Positions 43,417 through 55,203 of a stretch of DNA of 64,000 nt are shown here, piece by piece. The position numbers and the translations under genes are program-made. Numbering within the stretch: the first letter of the stretch is position 1; the number at the start of each line of letters is the position of its first letter. A model generated the notes under the pieces. It was not told the origin of the DNA. It did not search any database and saw only the letters and a list, made by a program, of their open reading frames with translations. Source of the stretch: Zygnema cylindricum (taxonomy: Eukaryota; Streptophyta; Zygnematophyceae; Zygnematales; Zygnemataceae); NCBI GenBank assembly GCA_037447655.1, contig JBBHKE010003099.1, forward strand, positions 1 to 64,000, read 5' to 3'.

Positions 43417-45307
43417 AATTATTATTTGGATAATTACTTGACACATATCAAGTATCCATTGAATTTTTGTAACGGACAATTAGTAAGCAAAACGGTCGTG
43501 GCTATCATGGTAGAGAGGACTGTCTTGTTATCTTTTCGACCTTTCCATGATCTGCCACATTGAGAGGAGGGCGTTTGTAAATTTTGGTACATGGGAATAG
43601 TGGTAGATGCTAAATGATTTGCAGTGGATATTCAGGCCAATCCTCAAGACGAGGCATCTTTTGGTAGCTGTTTTTTTAACTTTAAAATGTTTTAAGCCTT
43701 AAAAGGGACCGCATGTTTTAGGATCTTTCAAGGAAATAAATGTGGGGTAGGTTTCAGCATAGCACTATTGCTTTTGACGGAAACTTTTGCTGATTTTATT
43801 TTTGAATTCCATAGCTCATTCCTTTTCACTTTTAGCCATATTTTTGATAATTCGTGATCATTGAACTTTTTGTGTTTTATGATATTGTGTTCCATCTTCT
43901 AGATACAATAATAATGGCATCCCTTGTCCCATTGCACCAATTTTAGAAATAAAATTATGAAAAGGAAAATGAGTTGTTATACAATTTGACAACATCCCAC
44001 TCGGTCTATACAAGTTATGTTTTGGTAGTTGGTTTGGATATGTGGTTTCAATGATTGAGGGTCTAAAATTTGAGGGGGTGTTGTTTTATAAATGTTAGAG
44101 CTCTTAGTCAAAAAGTTGTTAAAGGACTAAGAGCATTGGAGGCGTCGATAGAGCGTTTGAGGCGTCGATAGGGCGCGGAGCGCCGGTTAGGGCACCGCGA
44201 CTCTCGTTGGGGCCAAAAGATTTTTAGATGTGTAAGAGAGGAATTTAGGGACGTAGTCTATTTTTTGAAAGTATCGCTTCAGTATGAACATAAAATAGAA
44301 CATAATAAAGTCACTCGGTCACATTATCCACGTGTCACAACAAGAATGTTTTTGAAAAAAAGTTCTTGATACAGAAGCATTCAATGTTAATCAATAACAT
44401 TTACGAAATTCGTCCCACAAGGATCATATCATATAAGGAAATATTTGATAGACGACCTCCATCGGCAGCGGAAAACTAACTAGCGACCACCTTTGGTTGG
44501 TGGTTGGTGTACGATGGAATGTTTTTCATCACGGTATACTTTGTCGGAACCTTATTTGTTTAAAGTATGTATATAAACGTTTAGTGAAATAGGTCGGTGA
44601 AATAAGATTGATCGGATTATAGTTGAGTGTCATAGAATTGAATACTTTTGGACCATAGAGCTTACAATACGTTTTTTACTCAACAGTGATCAGATTAGAT
44701 CAGGTATGTCTATTTTTATACATCAAGGCATGGGAAATTAGTAGAATAACTTGTAATAGAGAGTTCAAGTGAGAAGCACTCTGAGTGCCATTTACAAACC
44801 ACTATGGCTAATAATATTTATGATATGGTTTGGATTATGTGGACGAAACTTTATTAATGTGAAGTGTTTATGTAGTATACACCTAGGTGTAGGAAGAGAT
44901 TATATTGCTTGAGTAAGTTAGATTCGTGAAAGCTGTGAAAACAACGAGCTAGTCTAGGACTTTTTGGTAGTTATCTTGTTGTATTGACTATGGCACGTCC
45001 AACTCTAACTACACCAACTGTCATAGAAAAACAGAAGGGATTCCCTTCTTAGGAAGTTCAGGTTTGCGGCAAGCTACCCCCGCGTCAGATCTTTTCTCAC
45101 GGCCTCAACCCTTCAGGCTTGAAAGCCAAAAAAAATGACACTACATTTTTTCTATATCAATTGATGAATATCTAAGAGTCATTTCATTTCCATTTCAGTC
45201 TTGATGTAGTAAACTAACAACAAAAGTTCATATAAAATCAACAAGTTCAGATAAGTTCTTCAATTGGTGTTTTTTTCACTTCTTTTTTGCCAAAAAGCTG
45301 AAAGGCA
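43417..45307. other. Non-coding stretch
   Basis: No intact gene. A short direct repeat GAGGCGTCGATAG lies near 44139 and 44160. At about 44990 a short open start (MARPTLTTPTVIEKQKG) resembles a copia gag beginning, but the match is too weak to call. Confidence 0.35.
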
Positions 45308-45455
45308 GAGAAGTAAAAGAGTTTCTCACCTGCTGGAATCCGAAACTTCCAGGAGTAGGTTTAATAGTATTTCCGACGGCAGACGCCCCTTTACATAAAT
45401 GGCTTTAGGAGCTCCAAAATTGAACGGACCTTCACCGGTAAATTTTGCAGGCTAG
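45308..45455 (-). pseudogene. Inverted fragment of the PstS-like exon
   Basis: On the minus strand it reads AKFTGEGPFNFGAPKAIYVKG and then loses frame by one base before the GSFGFQQ and donor-site region, which is still recognisable as DNA (GGATTCCAGCAGGTGAG). It is a close copy of 42176-42290 plus a few upstream codons. No other exon accompanies it. Confidence 0.65.
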
Positions 45456-46527
45456 GAGGATCCAAGAGCAGCCTGCGAATAAATCCAAGTCTATATCCAA
45501 TTTAGAAAAAAAATAGATATCTGACAGATTTCGTAGACTCAACGGAATAAGCACACTAGACTTAGAAACTCCCACACTTAGAACCCGAATCCTACTCTTT
45601 GTAGAATCACGGTAAATACCAAAGTAGAACATATTTAAAATCGGTAATCGGTCATTCTTTCTACTACTTTACGAGGAATCTGAGGGCATTTACTTAGTTA
45701 CTGAGCCTCGGTAACCAATTATCATAACGACCGAAGTCAGTTCAGATGATATAAATCACAAATCCTAATTTTACCCAAGTTGTTAGTGAAGCTATGTTTC
45801 TGGATGCTTTTTTTTCCTGACTTACCCATGTGCAAGAAGCCATGTTTATTGAAGTAGAAAATCCTTGTTTTGAAAACTTGTCATAATTAGTAAGTAAAAG
45901 GAAAAGATTTGCGCGAGTGTCGCGCGAAGAAAGGCATGGAATGATGCCATAATGGCTGTAGCTTATGAGGGCCAGTAAATTGGCTGAGTGGTTACAACCA
46001 AATAGTTAGGGAATACAAAAGAAACCGAAGGGCGGCTACACGTTACCAAACCAGAGAGTTACTTGCGGAAATTTTGTCAAACTTCACCCAATTACAAAAT
46101 TAACGGATTTCCCTTTCCCTTGTTTTTAGGACTTATGCAAGTGAGCATAAGTGGCATGGTCATTCAGGAAAATAGAATTTGAGAGTGCTTCGAGTGTCAC
46201 ATAGACTAGACGATGACATCCGATTTTTTTTTGGAGAAGAAGAAGGGAGAAGAAGCCATAGGGAGAAGAATCGACCAGGAGGAGATTAGTTTGGGATGAA
46301 AAGGGTATAAGGATGATATGATCACAGACATGTAACTTGATTCGCTACACATGGATTAGACAACGTAGAGTCAACACGCAGTTAGATATTGGATACGTAG
46401 AAGTGAATTTTCGCATATTTTTGCATGTGGAAAAATGGAGGAAGGCAATTAGGTTTGGATGCAGCTTCGATAAAATGTTTTTCGTGGATTGTTACCATAT
46501 TCTACCTCCTGCGAACCTATAATCTGA

Positions 46528-46705
46528 AATTTCTTACTCCACTTCGGCCTGCTGCTGACGATTAAATTGTTGATACATCTCTTCTAGCTCATTCCAAATA
46601 TCTACAGCTCTCTCAAACCCAATATGGGACATCACTAAGTACCCGGACATGGATCGCTGCAGGATGTTCCTGGCTATCGTAATTCATAACATCCAGTCAC
46701 TGGAC
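46528..46705 (-). pseudogene. Possible copia gag remnant
   Basis: The minus strand reads RNILQRSMSGYLVMSHIG, ERAVDIWNELEEMYQQF and then a Gln-rich end, resembling the gag block where a residue pattern A-x-DIWNxLExxY is usual. Short, without flanking domains. The same sequence lies at 62566-62743. Confidence 0.35.
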
Positions 46706-46875
46706 AAAGACAATCACTCAAAAAAGGGCCTGATGACGATGCCGGTGTTTTTCTTTCCCTCGGGTCTTGCCAGAATTCTATGCCGCTGAAGAAGACCGTT
46801 TGTTCCCCGGATTAGTTTCTGATCCATCCTCAATGGTCGAACCCATGGTCATCCCTTCCCTTTTTTGAAGAGGTA

Positions 46876-47090
46876 TACCGCGTATCGCTGTTAAAGTGAA
46901 TATTTTTTTCTCCACTTAAAACGTCTTTTTTCCACGCACACATGTCCGATTTTCGGTGGAAGACCGTCAATCGAAAGGTGAGAATTTTAACTTTCGATCG
47001 CAACCGTCGGATTAACAATCTTACGACTGTGCAAGGGGGCGAGATGTTTTAAAAACATTAACACTAATACGATTAACACGGATTAGTGTG
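46876..47090. mobile_element. Diverged TIR family 1 relative
   Basis: Left end TACCGCGTATCGCTGTTAAAG and interior words CTCCACTTAAAACGTC and ACAnnTGTCCGATTTTC parallel 49974-50194. The right end (AACACTAATACGATTAACACGG) is eroded. Present again at 62914-63128 within the segmental repeat. Confidence 0.45.
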
Positions 47091-47799
47091 TTAGGATCGA
47101 CGCACACACTGAACGCACAAAATGAAGCAAGCGGAAGCAATGTATTCCACACGAGAGAGCTCTCCATGGAAGCCAATATATTCAGGTTTTCTTACAGAAC
47201 GCACACATGTTTCCGACCCGGATCTTTTTCTCTCTTTTTGGAGCAAATTTAATAACATTCTCAAAAGTTAATTCAGAAAATGAAAAATCAACTGAAAACA
47301 AAACGTATTAAATTTCATTGAAACTTATTCCGAAAACACATTGAAAACAATACTATTGTCTGCACCCGAAGATAGGAAAGGGCCATGAGGTTAAACAATA
47401 TTAGCCAATAAAATCACTTATACTATGATTCACCTCAACTATACTTCTAATCAAAATTAGCATAAAAAATGTATCACATAAACAGCTAATCCCTTATTAA
47501 AGGTTTAAATTCATGCTCCCTTCCTCATCGAACTCTAGATCACAAAATCAACGTTTCCCTAAACGTGCAAAAAGAACCCAACGTAATCGCACGGAGCTGG
47601 TCCATCCACTCTAATCTCAAGTTTCTTTAACTTATTGGACTGAATCCTATGCCTTCAACATAAGACGTGAAACAAAAAGAAAGTAGGAATAAATTGGTTA
47701 GCGAGAGAAATTTGGAAAAATATAATAGTAATAACACGATTTTTACACTCGAGTGTGATTACAAGGGGAACGGGGAAGAGACAAAGAGACAAGTAAAGC
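47091..47799. other. Non-coding stretch inside the segmental repeat
   Basis: AT-rich, with no gene or terminal repeats seen. Confidence 0.35.
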
Positions 47800-49250
47800 G
47801 AAAGTGAATTGAAACGGAGTGAGTAAGAAAGAGGGAAAGAGGTAGAGGGAGAGAGAGAGGGAGAGAGAAAGGGAAAGGAAAAGGTAGAAGGGAGATGGAG
47901 AGAGGGCCTATTTAGGGGAGTGGGAGAGGGTAGAAAAAAGGGATAAGGAAAGAGAGAGGGAGAGAAAGAAGGCAAAAAGAAGGGATAGGGAAGGGGAGAG
48001 GGAGAGGGCAAAAAAAAGATAGAGAACGGGCGAGGGAGAGGGAGAGGGAGAGGGAAGAAAAAAGGGATAGGGAAAGGGAGAGAGAGAGGAAGAGGGAGAG
48101 GGAGAGGGAGAGGGTGAGGGCAGGAAAAAAGGATACGAAAAGAGAGAGGGAGAGGGAGAGGAAAGGGTAGAAAAATAGGATAGGGAAAAGAAGAGGGAGA
48201 GGGAAAGGGAGACGGAGAGGGAAAGGGCGACAAAAAATGGAAGGGAAAGGGAGAGGGCGCAGAAGAAGGAGAGGGAGAGGGAGGGAGAAAAAAAAACGAT
48301 AAGGAAAGGGAGAGGGAGAGGGAAAAAATAAGGGAAGGGTGGAGGGAGAGAGAGAGGGCAGGAAAGGTGGAGAGGGAGAGAGAGATGGAGGGGGGGGGTA
48401 GAAAAAATAGATAGGGAAAGGGAGAGGGAGTGAGAGGGGAACAGGAGAGGGAGAGGGATAGGGAGGGGGCAGAAAATGGGATAGGATAGGGAAAGGGAGA
48501 GGGAGAAGAAGAGGTGGAGGGAGAGGAAGAGGGAGAGGGAGAGGGAGATGGCAAAGAAAATAGCGAGGGAAAGGGGGTGGGAGAGAAAGAGGAAGAGAGA
48601 GATGGCAGATATAATGGAGAGGAAAAGGAAAAAAGAGAGGGAGCAGGATAGGGAGAGGGGGGGGTAAAAAGGTTGGAGAGAGAGATGGAGAGGAGAAAGA
48701 GAGGGTAAGAAAAATTAAGAGGAAGAGGGAGAGGGGAAGGAAGAGGGAGAGGGAGAGGGCAAAAAAAAATGGATAGGAAAAGGGAGAGGGAGAGGGAGAA
48801 GAGAAAAGGGGATAGAATGGAGAGGGGAAGGAAAAGGGAGAGGGAGAGGGCAGAAAATAAGGATACGGAAAGGGAGAAGGAGAGGTAGAGGGGAGAGAGC
48901 ATAAAAAAATGAGAGGAAAAGGAAGAGGGAGAGGGACAAGAAATGGAAATTAAAAGGGGATTGGGAAAAGGAGAGGGAGAGGAAAAGAGAGAGGAAAAGA
49001 GAGAGGAAAAGGGAGAGGGTAAAAAAGAGAGATAGGAAAAGGGGGAGAGAGAGGAAGAGGGAGAGAGAGAGGAAATAGTCGGAAAAAGGGTTATGGAAAG
49101 GGCGAGGTAGTGGGAAAAAAAAGGGATAGGAAAAGGGATAGGGAAAGGGAGAAGGAGAGGGAGAGGCAGAGGAGAGGGAGAGGGAGAGGGAGAGGGAGAT
49201 GGAGAAGGAGAGGGCACAGAAAAGGGATATGGAAATGGAGAGGGATTGTG
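47800..49250 (+). repeat. Polypurine minisatellite (GGGAGA-based)
   Basis: About 1.45 kb of almost pure purine on the plus strand, built from GGGAGA hexamers interrupted every 60-120 bp by A-rich words (AAAAAAnGGGATAGGG type). That higher-order spacing suggests units of roughly 50-70 bp. A minus-strand frame stays open for 555 codons only because the tract lacks stops, giving a Ser-Pro-Leu-Phe polymer. Confidence 0.85.
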
Positions 49251-49973
49251 GAACGAGTATGGGGGGATAAAGACCTGCAAATAATTACAAAAAACAAAAA
49301 ACAAGCTTCGATATATCGCCATCTAATATATCGGCTTATCGGCACGATGTAACGGGCATGGGCGTCACGCCGTCGCGATATTGGGATTTGTCGATATATC
49401 GAAGCGATACATCGTCTATCGGGTAGAGAACTATCATTTATATGTTGTCACCGAAAAGAGAGATCGTGTCATTTAGTTTTGTTGGCACTTAATTTACGCG
49501 TGGGTAGTGAGGGCGCTTGTGGGAAAGGCGTCATTGGTGTGAATATTTTTAACGGTACCATTTGGGCACAATGGCAAGGTAAAGATTACGATATTCACAC
49601 CTCGGATTGTGGATACTGGATAGTCTTGTTTTACTGCAGCTCTTGTGAGACTCTATTTTATTTTATTTTCTTGGCCATCTCATAGAAACCAATCACTTTC
49701 CATATTTGTGACGCCAATCACACGTGTCACAATGAGGCACACCCGATTTCTTGTGGCATCGCAATTAGTGCGCTTTCTAGGTTTATTCCGTCATGTTACT
49801 GACGTGATTGGATTGGAGTAGGCAGTTAAAATGTAAAATAGAATGGATTCGATGTCGCAACGCGCTACCATAATTACTTTGCATTAGCTTTGGGCATCAA
49901 GGGATGTAGATTCAAGGGGATTTTTTTTTTATTATGTAGATTTGAATAGCCTGTTTGGCAGGAATCTAGAGTA
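49251..49973. other. Non-coding stretch
   Basis: TCGATATATCG words occur in both orientations at 49308-49420, reminiscent of the family 3 subterminal regions. No gene is recognised. Confidence 0.35.
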
Positions 49974-50194
49974 CCAACCATGAATTGTAATTAGTGTTAA
50001 TGTTTTTTTCGCCTCTTAAAACATTATTTCTTCGTACACACTTGTCGGATTGTGAATCTGACGGTGGAGATTGAAAAGTTATATTCTCAGCTTACGAATG
50101 GCGTTCTTAAATTGAAAATCGGACAAGGGTGTACGGAGAAAAGATGTTTTTAGTGGCGAAAAAAATATTAACGCTAATTACGATTCACGGTTTG
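49974..50194. mobile_element. Short TIR element related to family 1
   Basis: Left end CCAACCATGAATTGTAATTAG and right end CTAATTACGATTCACGGTTTG pair with a few mismatches, with TA at 49972-49973 and 50195-50196. 221 bp, non-coding. Confidence 0.6.
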
Positions 50195-50328
50195 TACCGT
50201 ACTAGACCGTTTGACCAGCGGGCGTATTTTGTCGCATTGTATTCTGGCAGGTCTGCGGACTGCACCGTGTGTTGCTACGGGAAAAGCGCCCAAAAATAGT
50301 GTGCTAAGCATACGCTTAACCTTTAGAT

Positions 50329-51256
50329 CATAGTTCAAAAGTAGGTGAAAGTAGGCCCATACAATATGCTTATTGTATGCAAAACATACAAAATGACATT
50401 AAGACCCATATTGTATTCGGACCTATTCTAACCAATTAAAACATTCGGACCAAAAAGTTTTATTCACAGCGTCACATTCGGGTGATCGACGGTCGCTGAT
50501 CGAAAAAGCGATCTAAGAAGATGTAGGATCTTAAGCAAAAGAGTTTCACTCAAAATAATTCATAAAACATAAATCATTTACACAGCGGAAGCTCGTAAAA
50601 GACAAGAGGAATATTCAGCCAAAAAGAATTATAAGTGTTCTTGGCCGAAGCCTCTTTACACCATCTCTCTTCTCTCTTCTATCTCTTCTCTCTTCTCTTT
50701 AAATAATCTCTTACTCCAAGATTAATCCTCTATGATTCAATCATATGAGATTCAATACTCTGCTCATGTACATTGCTGCCTATATACTCGCTACTCTACA
50801 CTAAGAGGCAACAAGATAAGACAAGCAGAACTTAGCGTAGCGACGAAGTCTGTCCCTAGCTGACTAAGCACTCTTCAATGAAAGTTCCACGAAGGAAGGC
50901 GCACACGCTTCTTCTTTCGAAACGAAAAACTCCAAACGTTGACTTAAACACGTGTCGCTTCACGAACACACCTGCACGCAAATTGAAACACCTGCGCACA
51001 AAACAAACAAGTGACGCGAAACGGAATAGTATGTTTCGTTCGCAGACATCAAATGTACCGTCGCGAAACGACGTCGTACTTTTGGATGATGACGCGACAA
51101 TTCGCGTCAAACAAATTCAAGTTGAAATGACGCTTCGCGAAATGTCGCGAAAACGACAATATCCCAACAGAAGATCACATGAAAAACGTATAACACAACT
51201 TACGATTAAGGCACCGACCAAGTTCCTACCATAAAAACGCCTACTTTTGAACTATG
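50329..51256. mobile_element. TIR family 2 (hAT-like) element, 8-bp target duplication
   Basis: Perfect 17-bp TIRs CATAGTTCAAAAGTAGG / CCTACTTTTGAACTATG are flanked by the exact 8-bp duplication CTTTAGAT (50321-50328, 51257-51264). 928 bp. The ORF 50878-51234 (+) is basic with no transposase signature. It shares termini and the HEKxITQLT-coding segment with 17828-18284. Confidence 0.8.
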
Positions 51257-51294
51257 CTTTAGATTTCAACAGCGAATCACATTACAATATGCTA

Positions 51295-51827
51295 CACCGT
51301 GAATCGTTATTAGTGTACAAGTTAAATTAGCGTATAAGAGTAATTACAGTTATTAACGTTATAGACATTCTCATTTTTTAATAATACTAATTTGGGTTTT
51401 TCAAAAAATTTAATCCCCGTCGCAAACATGCTTACACTAATATAGGTATCCGAACAGAATCTGACAAATTCTACACAAATTGTACGTTCACACGGTCGAC
51501 CACGCGGTTGTCGGACGAATATGTGCGAACGTGATTTTTGACAACCTGATATCATCACTTTTTTAGAGCGCACATTCACATGCGTGCGCGGTTATGTTAA
51601 ATCAGTTTTTGTACTTTTCCACTTAGAAAAGGTACATTGTGTACGGTCTGACACCGACCGTACGCAACACTATTTAAATCGCAATGTATTCTCGTTTTTT
51701 TCGCTAATCTGAAAAAAACCGTAAACGGCGTAAAGGAAAAAGCATAATAATTTATGCTATTTAAGAATTCGGACAAAATTTTGGGGAACCGAATTAGCGT
51801 TCAATACGCTAATTACGATTCGCGGAG
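51295..51827. mobile_element. TIR family 1 element (long form)
   Basis: Left end CACCGTGAATCGTTATTAG, right end CTAATTACGATTCGCGGAG, TA flanks at 51293-51294 and 51828-51829. The interior is an inverted relative of 19137-19653 (GTACGGTCTGACA, AAAAGGTAC). 533 bp. Confidence 0.7.
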
Positions 51828-51829
51828 TA

Positions 51830-52390
51830 CTGTACAGTACTGTACTGTACCGGTCTATAACGGACTACGTACCCGACCGGCAGTTACAGTTCGACTCGCA
51901 ACACGGGGAAAGTGCCGAACTTTTCAAGCAAACGCTCGACTTTTAGATTTGGACAGCGAACAGATTACAAAGCAGTTCGTAAGGAAAGACAGCCCTTGGG
52001 AATTCCCCAAAAGGTATCTATCTGTACGGCATCAGCCGCACCTTTTAGTCTTTTACAAATATGCCTGGCGGCCCTCCGCGGCTCTTGTTTCCCGTGCAAG
52101 AAGGAGCCTTTCCTTTTGAACTTACTCGACCCAGTTGCGCCTCTCCCGCATAATCCAAAAATGGCACGGGCCAACGACAGTGAGAACAGTCCAGAAAGAT
52201 TCCAACCTTTTCTAAACACACTCAACCCAGTTGCGCCAACCCGCAAAATTCCAGAAACGTCCGCGGCCCGCCGACATTAGAAACAGTCCAAAAAGAATCC
52301 AACCATTCGGCCTCGCGCTATCGGAGCGTAGGTAAGATGCGCATCTCTGAGAGCTGCCACGTGGTCAGGAGTGTTCGCGCGAAACCCTTG
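51830..52390. other. Upstream region of the intact PstS-like gene
   Basis: No gene. A direct repeat lies at about 52128-52180 and 52222-52275 (CTCAACCCAGTTGCGCC, then an AAnATGGCACGGGCC-like word, then GAAACAGTCCA). It ends at 52391 where the segment duplicated at 58026 begins. Confidence 0.45.
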
Positions 52391-52408
52391 GCGTTAGCAG
52401 CTGCAAAC

Positions 52409-52415
52409 TATAAAG
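52409..52415 (+). promoter_or_regulatory. TATA box of the intact PstS-like gene
   Basis: TATAAAG lies 99 bp before the ATG. The same word at the same distance (58044-58050) precedes the duplicated copy. Confidence 0.55.
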
Positions 52416-52507
52416 CGTTTCGAGCGACGAACGGAAAGTCAGTCAGCACTCGACAGTGGCCACCGCTTCTGCATCACTTCACTCACCATCTCTCCCTCCG
52501 AGCCAAA

Positions 52508-52917
52508 ATGGCCGCCATTGTCGCTTTCCTCGCCATCGTCGCTCTCGCAGCAGTCAACAGCGCCGAGGCAGCAATTAAAATCGGTGGCGCCACGTCAGTG
52601 GAGAAGGTTTGTTCCAACTCCTGTGTGCAACTCCTTTGACCTATTGTCATCATCATCATCATCGTCAACTGTTTCTCCCTCTCTCTCCTTCGCACTGTAT
52701 TGTTTTTTTATTGCGGGAGTGAAATAGCTCCGCATTGCAGTGAAGCACAGCTGTTTCATATAGTTGTAAATACTCCTTTCATAATAGTCTTGCCAACCTT
52801 CGTTTCCTTCGATTTTGTCGTACTGTTTGTTTAACCTCTGTATAATGATCAAAGCATTTATTCTTCTAAGCGCAATTACATGTTCAAACCCACAGTTTGA
52901 GCTCCTCTGTACTGACA

Positions 52918-53001
<84 letters not shown>

Positions 53002-53906
53002 GGTTTTTACAGTATGTCGGGCAGCTCTGCCTGAGCAACAAGGCTCTGTACGGAACATACGCCTCGGTGGGATCCTCCGCCGGTATCTCCAGATTCATCG
53101 CCAAAACCTACCAGGTGGCGTTCTCCGACGTGGCAATGTCAGCCTCCCAGGACGTCCAGGCCGGAGGAACCGCCAAGCTCAGCGTTCCCTTCACTGTCGC
53201 CACGTACTCTTTCTTCACCAAGAAGGCTTCCGGACTCCGTCTGACCACCGACCAAGTCGCCAAAATCTACACCTCCACCGTCTCCTGGTCCGCGATTAAG
53301 GCCGGTCTCTCTGGAAACGTCATTCCCGTGGCTCGATCCGACGGCTCCGGAACCACCGAAGTGGTCTGCCGATGGCTCGCAAAGTCCTCTTTCTGGCCTG
53401 CCTCTGTCAAAAGCCCCGCCTGCGGCTCTGCTTCCTGGAGTGGGAAAAGTGGCATTTCTAAGTCGGTTGTATACAGGTCAGGATCGAATGGAATTGGAGC
53501 GTACCTCGTCGCAACCCCCAATGCTCTCGGCTACTTGCAGACTGGAATCGGAGCTACGACCTACAAACTTTTCCCCACGGCTATCAGGAACTTGGGTGGA
53601 AAGTTTGTGGCTGCTGCTGGAACCACCGACCGTGGAGATATTTACGCCGCCCTTCCCCGAACTGTGAGGGCTTTGAACTTGCCATGGAACGACGTTGACC
53701 TTATCGATGTCTCCGGACCGTCGACTTACCCCATTTGCGCCCTCGCTTTCGAATTCGCCAAACTGAAGGGCGGGGCAACAGTCAAGAAATTTGTCCTTTA
53801 TACCATGTCTTCCAGCGCGCAGGGATTGGCTGCCACATTCCAGTTCGATCCTCTTCCTAGCCAGTTCACCGCAGCTGGTATCTCGTGGGCTAACAAGATT
53901 GCTTAG
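52508..53906 (+). CDS. PstS-like phosphate-binding protein, two exons, apparently intact
   Basis: Exon 1 is 52508-52606 and exon 2 53013-53906, joined in phase 0, giving 330 residues with TAG at 53904-53906. Residues 1-21 are a clear signal peptide (MAAIVAFLAIVALAAV, cut after AEA), so the product is secreted or wall-associated. The body follows the type-2 solute-binding PstS fold: GGATS at 26-30, GSSAGIS at 53-59, FSDVAMS at 70-76 (Asp 72), RSDGSGT at 141-147 and GSNGI at 190-194. These match the Thr, Ser, Asp and Arg-x-Asp-Gly-Ser-Gly-Thr phosphate contacts of bacterial PstS. It would bind inorganic phosphate outside the cell. Its transport partner is unknown, and no Pst ABC genes are nearby. 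A spliceosomal intron and TATA box show it is not bacterial contamination. Confidence 0.8.
52607..53012 (+). other. Intron of the PstS-like gene
   Basis: 406 bp, GTTTGT donor, TTTTTACAG acceptor. It includes an ATCATCATCATC run near 52650 and the CT microsatellite that forms an extreme polypyrimidine tract before the acceptor. Confidence 0.75.
52921..53001 (+). repeat. (CT)n microsatellite in the intron
   Basis: About 40 CT dinucleotides with one interruption, ending 11 bp before the splice acceptor. The duplicate gene has a shorter, impure version (58505-58590). Confidence 0.9.
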
Positions 53907-55203
53907 AGAGCGCAAGTGGAGAGTGGAAGGAGGGAGCTATGGAAACGGATAGGATATTGAAAATATTATGAATTTTATTCTGTCATAAGAGGTTATGAGG
54001 CAATTTTGAGGTTCTATTGGGTAGCTGGGAAGTAACTTGTAGATTGGGCCTAAAAGGCAATTTTGGATTTGCTCGAGCTGGTAATATCAGCTTTTTTCCA
54101 GCATCGTAAATTTTTGCTGTTATTGAATAAATTTGTTGACGTTTTTCTAAATTATTTCATGATTTTTACACGTTTTTGAATGTCATTTTTTTCCATTTTT
54201 TTCTCCGCTTTGTCTCTATGAATTTCTCTTGGCTGTGGTTGAAACTTGGATTCTCGGGTCACTTTCATTGACTCAGCAATGCAAACGGTGTTTGTTATGT
54301 ATTGTGGATAATGTACGTGAGAATGGAAACACGCACAAGAGCAGCTTTATATGGGCTCTCAACTGAGGCAAGCCGATTCCCTTTTTTTTTAATCTGAGGG
54401 GGTTCTTAAGGTGAAGAAACTTTTGTGGAAGAATTGAAAAAATAACCGAATGGCTAACGAAAGGGAAAAATAGGGAGGTGCTTACACGAATATCTTTGTT
54501 ACTGGTAGTCCGAAATTGATGTGGTAGAAATAGTTGGGAGGGAGTTGGGATTCTGCTTTTACGGGTTATTGAGCAGTCCTGTTCATAGCTGGAAGGTTTA
54601 ATGTTGTATAAATTCTGTGTGCATTTCGGGTATTTGAATGTTCATAATGCTGAATATTTAATGTAAGAAATACTGCATTTTTTAAATTGTGAGTTTAGAG
54701 ATGCAATGATTCATTGTATACTGGGCTGTGGACAAATTGGCAAAATTTCCGTCTATAATATGGAGTGGCCTAGAGACGATCTGGTCGGAATCTTCGTCAG
54801 GGCATTAAGGTTGGCAGAACGTTTGGACAACAAAATACCTGTGGTTGTTCCCCTTGTGATTCGATTGTCATTTGTTTATTTGTTTCTTTATTGATCGATT
54901 GATTTAATGTTTCATTCATTTGTGGAATTGGTAGATTGATGGTCGGATGGATCAATTGATCGGATAACTCTGATAGATTCATTAATTGTTGTGACAAGTC
55001 TGCGTCGTGTTGAGGCCGACGTAGAGGGAAAACAGCAAAGTGAAGAAGAGCAACTGGTTGGAGAAGAGGAAGAGCAGGACAGAGTAGCGAAAAAGTAGGA
55101 GTATTAGAAGGAAAATTGGTGGAAATCAAAGAAAAAAAGGGAGGAAGAGGAAAAGGAGATAATTTGAGGTGAATGGCTCACCTGTGATCAGATATATTAA
55201 TCT
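53907..55203. other. 3' flank of the PstS-like gene
   Basis: AATAAA at 54126-54131, 220 bp after the stop, is a plausible polyadenylation signal. Part of the flank (54880-55060) is repeated at 59830-59990 after the pseudogene. No other gene. Confidence 0.45.

Larger units (their letters stand above)
45481..47962. repeat. Segmental direct repeat, left copy
   Basis: Matches 61519-64000 at a constant offset of 16,038 bp with no indel seen and only scattered substitutions (for example C/T at 45532/61570 and C/A at 47102/63140). It contains a small gag-like remnant, a diverged TIR family 1 relative and the start of the purine minisatellite. Its left boundary directly abuts the inverted PstS fragment. 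Confidence 0.9.

Noticed and set aside
44990-45060. Another copia gag start (MARPTLTTP)
   Set aside because: Only a short resemblance, with a stop soon after and no matching leader or primer-binding site that I could place.
47655-49322. 555-codon minus-strand ORF
   Set aside because: It lies entirely over the polypurine tract. The product is a Ser/Pro/Leu/Phe low-complexity polymer, and the frame is open only because the tract lacks stop codons.
52508-53906. Bacterial contamination as the source of the PstS-like gene
   Set aside because: A clean GT-AG intron in phase, the same intron in the duplicate, a TATA box and surrounding copia elements show that it is nuclear eukaryotic DNA.
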